A DNA stretch of 8,583 bases from Bacillota bacterium (GTDB lineage: Bacteria > Bacillota > Clostridia > Oscillospirales > Acutalibacteraceae). The position numbers and the translations under genes were made by a program. The DNA lies in contig JAEWRF010000196.1 of NCBI GenBank assembly GCA_023460155.1, forward strand, positions 1 through 8,583, read 5' to 3'. The notes under the pieces were generated by a model. That model saw only the letters and a program-made list of their open reading frames with translations, made no database searches and was not told the origin of the DNA. Shown in pieces: positions 1 to 5,306 of the stretch. Each line of letters opens with the position of its first letter. The first letter of the stretch is position 1.

Positions 1-276
1 GTAAAAAATCCGCGCGAACGACGCCGCGATCACGCAGGAAACGCCGCTCGCCTTGATGGCGATGGGCGCGTGCTCGCGCGAGGAGCCGCAGCCGAAGTTC
101 TTTTCCGCGACGATGATGTCGCCGGGCTTCACGTTCTTGACAAAATCCCGGTCGATGTCCTCCATGCAGTGGGCGGCCAGCTCGCTGTGCGAGGCTGTGT
201 TCAGGTAGCGCGCGGGAATAATGACGTCGGTGTCGACGTTGTCCCCGTATTTATGGACGGTTCCGTGTGCCTGCAT
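1..276 (-). CDS. leuD: 3-isopropylmalate dehydratase small subunit (LeuD), 3' end cut off by the window edge
   Basis: This is the small swivel-domain subunit of isopropylmalate isomerase. With LeuC it converts 2-isopropylmalate to 3-isopropylmalate in the cytoplasm, the second step of leucine synthesis. Only the first 92 codons are present. Two family signatures are visible: GDNVDTDVIIPARYL at residues 11-25, and NFGCGSSREHAP at residues 60-71, which belongs to the active-site loop. The ATG at 276 is preceded by a strong GGGAGG site that directly follows the leuC stop codon. The gap between the two genes is 15 nt, so they should be co-transcribed and translated together. Members of this family also include homoaconitase small subunits. 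The substrate cannot be proven from the sequence, but leucine synthesis is the usual role in this type of bacterium. No oddity is visible in the part shown. Confidence 0.95.
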   Translation of the reverse strand, partial: MQAHGTVHKYGDNVDTDVIIPARYLNTASHSELAAHCMEDIDRDFVKNVKPGDIIVAEKNFGCGSSREHAPIAIKASGVSCVIAASFARIFY

Positions 277-291
277 CTCTGCTTTCCTCCC

Positions 292-1551
292 TCAGATTTT
301 ATCCGGATCGGTCAGGCGGCCCGTGACGGCGCTCGCCGCCGCGACGGCCGGTCCGGCCAGATAGACCTCGGATTCAATGTGGCCCATGCGGCCGACGAAG
401 TTGCGGTTTGTGGTGGAAACGGCCCGCTCGCCCTTGCCGAGCACGCCCATGTGCCCGCCGAGGCACGGCCCGCAGGTCGGGGTGCTGAACACCGCGCCGG
501 CTTCAATGAAGATTTCCGCGAGGCCCTCGCGCACGGCCTGCAGATAAATTTCCTGCGTGCCGGGCAGAATGATGCACCGCACGCCGTCCGCGACCTTCCG
601 GCCCTTGAGAATCTCTGCCGCGACGCGCAGGTCCTCGATGCGGCCGTTGGTGCAGGAGCCGATCACACTCTGGTCGATCGCAACGTCGCCCGCCTCGTCG
701 ATCGTTTTCGTGTTTTCCGGCAGATGCGGGAACGCGACGGTCGGCCGGAGCGCCGAAAGGTCGATGGTCACGGTACGCTCGTACTCCGCGTCCGGGTCGG
801 CCTCATAGACCTTGATTTCCCGCGGGAAGCGGTCCTTTTCGTAGGCGCGGGTGATTTCGTCCACCGGGAAAATCCCGTTTTTCGCGCCTGCCTCAATCGC
901 CATGTTCGCCATTGCGAGGCGGTCGGACATGCCGAGGTTCGCGACGCCGTCGCCGGTAAACTCCAGCGATTGATAAAGCGCGCCGTCCACGCCGATTTTG
1001 CCGATCAGCGCGAGGATCGCGTCCTTGCCGCCGATCCATTTTCCCGGCTTCCCGGTCAGCACCACTTTGATCGCGGTGGGCACCTTGAACCACGCTTTTC
1101 CGGTGATCATGCCCGCGGCCATGTCCGTGGAGCCGACGCCCGTGGAGAACGCGCCGAGCGCGCCGTAGGTGCAGGTGTGGGAATCCGCGCCGATGACGCA
1201 GTCGCCCGGGCCGACGAGGCCCTGCTCCGGCAGCAGCGCGTGCTCAATGCCCATGCGCCCCACGTCGAAGAAATTCACGATGCCGTATTTTTTTGCGAAA
1301 TTGCGGGACTGCCGGCACTGCTCCGCCGATTTAATGTCCTTGTTCGGCGCAAAATGGTCCATTACCAGCGCGATTTTCGTGTTGTCGAACACCGAGTCCG
1401 CGCCGCACTTTTCAAATTCGTCGATGGCCACCGGCGCGGTGATGTCGTTCGCCAGCACGAGGTCGAGATTCGCCTCGATGAGTTGCCCGGCCTTCACCTC
1501 CGGCAGACCCGCGTGCGCCGCGAGGATCTTCTGCGTCATTGTCATTCCCAC
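292..1551 (-). CDS. leuC: 3-isopropylmalate dehydratase large subunit (LeuC)
   Basis: This is the catalytic, iron-sulfur-binding subunit of isopropylmalate isomerase and the partner of LeuD. The product has 419 residues, the length of the short bacterial/archaeal LeuC type rather than the roughly 465-residue enterobacterial type. Visible motifs are GADSHTCTYGALGAF (121-135), IGSCTNGRIEDLR (297-309) and TPTCGPCLGGH (357-367). Cys300, Cys360 and Cys363 are the expected 4Fe-4S ligands. The start is a GTG at 1551, placed 7 nt after GGGGAGG. The reading MGMTMTQKI is typical of this subfamily; in-frame ATG codons at 1545 and 1539 are further from that site. The gene is first in its transcript, diverging from the CRP-family gene, with leuD 15 nt downstream. 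Homoaconitase is the main alternative because the families are close relatives, but an adjacent LeuD and the clostridial setting favour leucine synthesis. Confidence 0.95.
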   Translation of the reverse strand: MGMTMTQKILAAHAGLPEVKAGQLIEANLDLVLANDITAPVAIDEFEKCGADSVFDNTKIALVMDHFAPNKDIKSAEQCRQSRNFAKKYGIVNFFDVGRMGIEHALLPEQGLVGPGDCVIGADSHTCTYGALGAFSTGVGSTDMAAGMITGKAWFKVPTAIKVVLTGKPGKWIGGKDAILALIGKIGVDGALYQSLEFTGDGVANLGMSDRLAMANMAIEAGAKNGIFPVDEITRAYEKDRFPREIKVYEADPDAEYERTVTIDLSALRPTVAFPHLPENTKTIDEAGDVAIDQSVIGSCTNGRIEDLRVAAEILKGRKVADGVRCIILPGTQEIYLQAVREGLAEIFIEAGAVFSTPTCGPCLGGHMGVLGKGERAVSTTNRNFVGRMGHIESEVYLAGPAVAAASAVTGRLTDPDKI

Positions 1552-1596
1552 GGTAATTCCTCCCCTTCGGTTTCAGAAGCTTTTCTCAGTTCCTTT

Positions 1597-1625
1597 ATTA
1601 TGCCACGGAGCTTGAAAAATGAATG
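1597..1625 (-). promoter_or_regulatory. Candidate leuCD promoter with an extended -10
   Basis: On the minus strand CATAAT lies at 1602-1597 and is preceded by TGG, which makes an extended -10 (TGnCATAAT). At 17 bp upstream the -35 hexamer is only CATTCA (1625-1620), a poor match; extended -10 promoters often tolerate this. Transcription would begin near 1590 and leave a leader of about 39 nt before the GTG of leuC. That is too short for a T-box or other leucine-sensing leader, and none is seen. The element overlaps the promoter of the divergent regulator gene, so the two may compete. Confidence 0.45.
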
Positions 1626-1641
1626 TAGCATGTGATACAAT
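1612..1641 (+). promoter_or_regulatory. Promoter of the CRP/FNR-family gene
   Basis: TTGAAA (1612-1617) and TACAAT (1636-1641) are separated by 18 bp. The -10 is preceded by TGA, which gives an extended -10 (TGnTACAAT). The start of transcription would be near 1648 and the leader about 38 nt. A GGAG site (1675-1678) sits 7 nt before the ATG at 1686. A second TTGACA at 1643-1648 has only a TAAAAT 20 bp downstream, so it is a less likely -35. Confidence 0.6.
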
Positions 1642-1649
1642 CTTGACAT
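1630..1649. promoter_or_regulatory. Imperfect dyad, candidate operator for the adjacent regulator
   Basis: The arms are ATGTGA (1630-1635) and TGACAT (1644-1649) with 8 nt between them; five of six positions are complementary (ATGTnA-N8-TnACAT). CRP/FNR-family proteins bind short dyads, and TGTGA is the classical CRP half-site, but the usual CRP spacing is 6 nt rather than 8. The dyad covers the -10 and start region of the regulator's own promoter and is centred about 50 nt upstream of the candidate leuCD start. Autorepression together with an effect on leuCD is possible. This is inference from position and symmetry only. Confidence 0.35.
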
Positions 1650-1685
1650 AGAAAAAGGCAGGCTCACTTAAAATGGAGATAAGAA

Positions 1686-2297
1686 ATGGAAAATGAAAAC
1701 CGGTGGTCGGCGCTGGAGGGGGCGGGAACGCCCCGAAAATTCGAGCGCGACGCCATGATCTACCTGCAGGGCACGCAGGCGGAGGAATTTTACTACCTGA
1801 AAAGCGGACGGGTGAAAATCTTCATCAGCTCGGAGGACGGGCTGGAAAAAACCCTCACGATTCTGGAGCCGGGCCGCATTTTCGGCGAGGCCGCGTTCTT
1901 TGACGGCATGCCGCGCGTCTCCTCCGCGAAGGCGCTCGCGCGCTCGTCGGCGGTCATGGTGACGCGGCAAAGCCTGACGGAGTCCATCCGGCGCGACCCG
2001 CAGCTCGCACTTGGGCTGCTGACCTACCTTTCGCAGACGATCCGGATGCTTTCTGCGCAGGTGGATTCCATGGCCTTTCTGGAAGCCGGGCAGCGCCTTT
2101 CGCGCCTGCTTTTAAGCCTCGCGGACTCCTCCGGCACGGTGCGCGCCACGCACGAAGACCTCGCGGGGCTTGCGGGCGCCTCTCGCGTGACGGTCAGCCG
2201 GACCCTCGCGCGCTTTGCGAAGTCCGGCTGGATTGAAACCGAATACCGCGCGGTGAAAATTCTGGATTTTCGTGCTCTGGACAGCTTCACGGGATAA
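1686..2297 (+). CDS. CRP/FNR-family transcriptional regulator
   Basis: This is a 203-residue cytoplasmic DNA-binding regulator. An N-terminal cyclic-nucleotide-type beta-barrel spans about residues 15-105, with the phosphate-cassette-like segment FGEAAFFDGMPRVSSA at 66-81. A long dimer helix covers about 107-145. The C-terminal winged helix-turn-helix covers about 154-195, with recognition helix SRVTVSRTLARF at 166-177. The protein has no cysteine at all, so an FNR-type iron-sulfur cluster is excluded. In CRP an Arg-Ser pair contacts cAMP; here Arg76 is followed by Val77, so classical cAMP binding is doubtful and the effector is unknown. The ATG at 1686 has GGAG 7 nt upstream. The gene diverges from leuCD, converges on the gene at 2333-3037, and ends at a strong hairpin. 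Its targets cannot be read from the sequence, but its own promoter and leuCD are the natural candidates. Confidence 0.9.
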   Translation: MENENRWSALEGAGTPRKFERDAMIYLQGTQAEEFYYLKSGRVKIFISSEDGLEKTLTILEPGRIFGEAAFFDGMPRVSSAKALARSSAVMVTRQSLTESIRRDPQLALGLLTYLSQTIRMLSAQVDSMAFLEAGQRLSRLLLSLADSSGTVRATHEDLAGLAGASRVTVSRTLARFAKSGWIETEYRAVKILDFRALDSFTG

Positions 2298-2299
2298 CA

Positions 2300-2325
2300 A
2301 AAGGGACCGCTTTCGCGGTCCCTTT
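2300..2325. terminator. Bidirectional intrinsic terminator between convergent genes
   Basis: AAAGGGACCGC (2300-2310) and GCGGTCCCTTT (2315-2325) form a perfect 11-bp stem around a TTTC loop, which reads as a GAAA tetraloop on the minus strand. The plus strand continues CTATTATTT and the minus strand continues TGTTAT after the stem's own T run, so both directions are U-rich. The hairpin starts just after the regulator's TAA (2295-2297) and ends 7 nt from the stop codon of the convergent minus-strand gene. It can therefore end both transcripts. Confidence 0.88.
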
Positions 2326-2332
2326 CTATTAT

Positions 2333-3037
2333 TTACCGGGCCGGGTGCCCGCTCATCAGCGCCTCATACATCTTCCGGCAGGCGGCGTCGTAATCGGCGG
2401 AAACTCCCGACTTCACGCGCAGGGAGATTCCGTAATCCCCGAGATGGCCCGCGTCCGGCGCGTCCTGCTGGTTTGCGAGAAGTTTGGAAAACGCCGGGCA
2501 GGAGCTCAGCGGAATCCGAAGCCCGGCAGAAAGCTCCTCCCCGCTTTTCGGGGCGCTCCCGTCCACGTTCCCAAAGATTTTAAGCTGCTTCTGCACGGTT
2601 TGGAACGATCCCTCGTCGGTGAAGAAAATCACGCTCGTTCCCGCGGTGAGGTCGCTCTCGAATTTAACCCACGCGGCCTCGTTCGCCTGGTTCTGTATGG
2701 TTTTGTCGGTGGGGAAAACGTACTGGTTCAGCTGAACCAGCACCTTGCCGTCGCCGTTCTGATCCGTTCCGTACCGGGCCAGCTCCTGCTCCATCTGCTG
2801 CGCGGAGGCTTCGGAGAGGGACTGCTCTGAAACGACGCTGACCTGATAATCCGGGCGCGCCTTGAAAAACAGGTCGTGCAGCAGGAACGCCGCGAAAACG
2901 ATTACAACCAGCGCGAGCAGCAGATGCCACTTGTGGTAGTACCAGAAATCCCCGAAGTCCCGTTTCTTCGGGGGCTCCGGTTCCGTGGGATTAATGCGGT
3001 CTTCCCCGGCGTGCAGCAGCAGCCCTTCCCTTGCCAT
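2333..3037 (-). CDS. Uncharacterised single-pass membrane protein downstream of lysS
   Basis: The product is a 234-residue protein that I cannot assign to a named family. It has a cytoplasmic-looking, proline- and charge-rich N-terminus (1-30), then FWYYHKWH (31-38) directly before one hydrophobic segment (about 39-57), then an extracytoplasmic domain of about 175 residues. The aromatic and basic stretch before the membrane helix is seen in many uncharacterised clostridial membrane proteins. Residues 92-99 read DQNGDGKV, which resembles an EF-hand/dockerin calcium loop, but only once. Two cysteines (180 and 220) lie in the outer domain and could pair. The ATG at 3037 is 4 nt after the lysS stop, and its AGAGGA site lies inside lysS, so translation is probably coupled. 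Whether it has any functional link to LysS is unknown. The alternative reading, a lipoprotein, is not supported because no lipobox is present. Confidence 0.75.
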   Translation of the reverse strand: MAREGLLLHAGEDRINPTEPEPPKKRDFGDFWYYHKWHLLLALVVIVFAAFLLHDLFFKARPDYQVSVVSEQSLSEASAQQMEQELARYGTDQNGDGKVLVQLNQYVFPTDKTIQNQANEAAWVKFESDLTAGTSVIFFTDEGSFQTVQKQLKIFGNVDGSAPKSGEELSAGLRIPLSSCPAFSKLLANQQDAPDAGHLGDYGISLRVKSGVSADYDAACRKMYEALMSGHPAR

Positions 3038-3041
3038 CGGA

Positions 3042-4553
3042 TCAGTCCTCTTTCGGCTTCATGGTGGGGAACAGCAGCACGTCGCGGATGGAATCGCTGT
3101 TGGTCAGAAGCATTACAAGGCGGTCCATGCCGATGCCCATGCCGCCGGTCGGGGGCATGCCGTACTCCATCGCGGTGAGGAAGTCCTCATCGATGACGTC
3201 CGTCTCCTCTTCGCCGGAGGCGCGAAGCTCTGCCTGATGAACAAAGCGGCCGCGCTGGTCGATCGGGTCGTTCAGCTCGGAATAGGCGTTCGCGAACTCG
3301 CAGCGGTTGATGAACAGCTCAAAGCGCTCCACCAGCTCCGGAATTTCTTTCTTCCGCTTGGTCAGCGGGGAGACCTCCACCGGGTAATCGTAGATAAACG
3401 TCGGCTGAATCAGCTTGTCCTCAACATATTCCTCGAAGGCCTTCGACATGATGTCGCCCCACTTGTCGGCGGACTTCAGCTCCAGATGGAGCTGCTTCGC
3501 GACCTCGCGGGCCTTGTCGTCGTCGCCCTTGAACGAAAGGAAATCCACGCCCGCGTATTCTTTGATCGCGTCGTTCATGGAAAGGCGCTTGAACGGCGCA
3601 GACAGATTGATTTCCTCGCCCATCCACGTGACCTGATCGGTGCCGCAGGCCTTCATGGCGCTTTCGTGGATCAACTGCTCCGCGCGCTCCATCATACCGT
3701 GGTAATCCGTGTAGGCTTCGTACAGCTCAATAGAGGTAAACTCCGGGTTGTGCTTGATGTCCATGCCCTCGTTGCGGAAGATGCGTCCGATTTCGTAGAC
3801 GCGCTCCATGCCGCCGATAATCAGCCGCTTTAAATGCAGCTCGGTCGCGATGCGCAGGTACATGTCGATGTCGAGCGTGTTGTGGTGGGTGATGAACGGG
3901 CGCGCCGCGGCGCCGCCCGCCACGGTGCTGAGCACCGGGGTTTCCACCTCAATGTAGCCGAGGCCGTCGAGAATATCGCGGAACGTCTTCATAATCAGGC
4001 TGCGGCGGATGAATGTCTCCTTGACCTCCGGGTTGACGATCAGATCAACGTAGCGCTGACGGTAGCGCAGGTCGGTATCCTTGAGCCCATGGAACTTTTC
4101 GGGCAGCGGCAGAAGCGATTTCGACAGCAGCCGGATGGCTTTCGCGTGAACCGAAATTTCGCCCCGGCGCGTCCGGAACACATAGCCCTGAATGGCGACG
4201 ATGTCGCCCACATCCCAGTAATTTTTCAGGTCGGCGTAGGTTTCTTCCCCAACCTGGTCCATTTTCAGGTACACCTGAATGCGGCCGCTGCGGTCGTACA
4301 GGTCCAGAAAACCGGCCTTGCCCATGTCGCGCCAGCCCATGATGCGGCCCGCGACGGCGACGTCCTGATTCTCCAGCTCCTCAAAATGGTCGCGGATCTC
4401 CTGCGCCGTATGGTCACGCTCGCAGACGGTGATCTGAAAGGGGTCCTTGCCGCTGCTCTGCAGCGACGCGAGCTTGTCCCTCCTGATTTCCTTCTCGCTT
4501 CGGTTGACCGTTTCCTCATTCTGCGCGGTACCGCCGATCTCCTCTTCGCTCAT
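3042..4553 (-). CDS. lysS: Lysyl-tRNA synthetase, class II
   Basis: LysS charges tRNA-Lys with lysine in the cytoplasm. The product has 503 residues, normal for bacterial class II LysRS. An N-terminal OB-fold anticodon-binding domain covers about 60-150 and includes VAVAGRIMGWRDMGKAGFLD. The catalytic domain follows with class II motif 1 (about 180-210, ending YIEVETPVLS), motif 2 (FRNEGMDIKHNPEFT, 259-273) and motif 3 (GGMGIGMDRL, 470-479). I chose the ATG at 4553 because GGGAG lies 8 nt upstream. The longer reading from 4586 adds 11 residues, has no ribosome site, and would run through this Shine-Dalgarno. The gene lies downstream of greA, an arrangement common in Firmicutes, and is followed 4 nt later by an unknown membrane protein gene. 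No lysS promoter is evident, so expression probably depends on readthrough from greA. Confidence 0.97.
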   Translation of the reverse strand: MSEEEIGGTAQNEETVNRSEKEIRRDKLASLQSSGKDPFQITVCERDHTAQEIRDHFEELENQDVAVAGRIMGWRDMGKAGFLDLYDRSGRIQVYLKMDQVGEETYADLKNYWDVGDIVAIQGYVFRTRRGEISVHAKAIRLLSKSLLPLPEKFHGLKDTDLRYRQRYVDLIVNPEVKETFIRRSLIMKTFRDILDGLGYIEVETPVLSTVAGGAAARPFITHHNTLDIDMYLRIATELHLKRLIIGGMERVYEIGRIFRNEGMDIKHNPEFTSIELYEAYTDYHGMMERAEQLIHESAMKACGTDQVTWMGEEINLSAPFKRLSMNDAIKEYAGVDFLSFKGDDDKAREVAKQLHLELKSADKWGDIMSKAFEEYVEDKLIQPTFIYDYPVEVSPLTKRKKEIPELVERFELFINRCEFANAYSELNDPIDQRGRFVHQAELRASGEEETDVIDEDFLTAMEYGMPPTGGMGIGMDRLVMLLTNSDSIRDVLLFPTMKPKED

Positions 4554-4628
4554 AAATGAATCTCCCATTTCTAATAAAATAAACATTCCGCCCGCCGCGT
4601 ATCCTCTTTGGCCGCGGCTTTTCAGTAC

Positions 4629-4666
4629 ATAAGAAAGGGGCAGGGGTGAATTGTCACTCCCGCCCC
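4629..4666 (-). terminator. Intrinsic terminator or attenuator between greA and lysS
   Basis: On the minus strand an outer GGGGC/GCCCC pairing (4666-4662 with 4641-4637) continues through one G-U pair, then GGAGTGA against TCACCCC with one A-C mismatch, closing on a CAAT loop. The stem is followed by TTTCTTAT. The hairpin begins 8 nt after the greA stop. The mismatch and the interrupted T run suggest partial termination, which would let some transcription continue into lysS. A second small GC stem (4594-4599 with 4613-4618) lies in the lysS leader and has no clear role. Confidence 0.7.
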
Positions 4667-4674
4667 GCGCCGTC

Positions 4675-5160
4675 TCATTTCGATATGGTCAGGATCTCGT
4701 ATTCCATGATTCCCGCGGGAACCTCAATTTCCACCTTGTCCCCGATCCCGTGGCCCAGCAGTGCCTTGCCTACCGCGGATTCATCTGAAATACAGCCGTT
4801 GAGCGGGTCGGCCTCGTTGGAACCGACGATTTTATAGTTTACCACGTTGCTTGCGCCCGTTTTCGGGTTCGTCATCCGAAGCTCGATTTTGGAGCCGATG
4901 TGAACATCCTCCCCGCTGAGCTCAGATTCGTCGATCACCCGGACGTTTTTCAGCATGACCTCGATATCCGCAATACGGGCTTCTACGATAGCCTGTTCGT
5001 TTTTCGCCTCATCGTACTCGCTGTTCTCGGACAGGTCCCCGAAGGAAAGCGCCACTTTAATTTTTTCAGCGACATCTTTGCGTTTGACGCCCTTCAGTTC
5101 TTCCAGCTCGTTTTCCAGTTTTTCAAGTCCCTCTTTGGTAAGGACGACCTGTTTGACCAT
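4675..5160 (-). CDS. greA: Transcription elongation factor GreA
   Basis: GreA enters the secondary channel of RNA polymerase and stimulates cleavage of backtracked RNA, which rescues stalled complexes. The product has 161 residues, the usual length. The N-terminal antiparallel coiled coil (about 1-78) carries the tip motif GDLSENSEY (41-49), with the acidic residues Asp42 and Glu45 that act at the polymerase active site. The C-terminal FKBP-like domain covers about 82-161. The ATG at 5160 is chosen because AAGGGTGG lies 7 nt upstream; a reading from 5193 would add 11 residues without a ribosome site and without homology to the family's N-terminus. The gene has its own strong promoter, is followed by a hairpin, and precedes lysS. 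Confidence 0.96.
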   Translation of the reverse strand: MVKQVVLTKEGLEKLENELEELKGVKRKDVAEKIKVALSFGDLSENSEYDEAKNEQAIVEARIADIEVMLKNVRVIDESELSGEDVHIGSKIELRMTNPKTGASNVVNYKIVGSNEADPLNGCISDESAVGKALLGHGIGDKVEIEVPAGIMEYEILTISK

Positions 5161-5195
5161 TTTGTTACCACCCTTTTTGCCGTGCCGAACCATCA

Positions 5196-5208
5196 GCCGG
5201 AATCCGGC
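5196..5208 (-). other. Small hairpin in the greA leader
   Basis: GCCGG and CCGGC form a 5-bp stem with a 3-nt loop in the predicted greA leader of about 57 nt. It lies upstream of the ribosome site and does not cover it. No T run follows, so it is not a terminator. It may stabilise the 5' end of the mRNA, but no function is demonstrable. Confidence 0.35.
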
Positions 5209-5211
5209 AGG

Positions 5212-5227
5212 ATAATACTACTATTAT
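5212..5227. promoter_or_regulatory. Inverted repeat overlapping the greA -10
   Basis: ATAATA and TATTAT flank a 4-nt centre, giving a 16-bp dyad that covers the greA -10 hexamer and the predicted start of transcription. It could be a repressor site. AT-rich dyads also arise by chance around a TATAAT element, so support is weak. Confidence 0.3.
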
Positions 5228-5251
5228 AGTGACCCGAAAGGTTCCTGTCAA
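5223..5251 (-). promoter_or_regulatory. Consensus sigma-A promoter of greA
   Basis: On the minus strand TTGACA (5251-5246) and TATAAT (5228-5223) match the consensus at all twelve positions with the ideal 17-bp spacer. Transcription should start near 5216 and give a leader of about 57 nt before the greA ATG. The promoter lies in the 146-nt gap after the S41 gene, where no convincing terminator is seen; a TTCCC-GG-GGGAA inverted repeat just after the S41 stop lacks a T run. The greA unit is therefore independently and probably strongly expressed. Confidence 0.93.
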
Positions 5252-5306
5252 TCAATTTTCCCATCGAAGAATGTCGGATCCGGCCCGTTCCCCCGGGAAG
5301 TGAATC

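Noticed and set aside
70..1635. Long plus-strand open frame of 521 codons opposite leuC and leuD
   Set aside because: It is the antisense shadow of GC-rich leuCD codons, shows no domain pattern and no ribosome site, and crosses the divergent promoter region.
1643..1674. TTGACA (1643-1648) with TAAAAT (1669-1674) as the regulator's promoter
   Set aside because: The spacer is 20 bp, too long for sigma-A, and the extended -10 at 1636-1641 with its own -35 is a better fit.
1552..1685. T-box or leucine-responsive leader upstream of leuC
   Set aside because: The predicted leader is only about 39 nt and has no T-box sequence, leader peptide with Leu codons, or antiterminator pair.
2985..4559. Two long plus-strand open frames (2985-3833 and 3834-4559) opposite lysS
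   Set aside because: They are shadows of lysS; LysS is complete with all three class II motifs, and the antisense products show no recognisable features.
5280..5306. TTCCC-GG-GGGAA inverted repeat after the S41 stop as a terminator
   Set aside because: The stem is 5 bp with a 2-nt centre and no T run follows on either strand.
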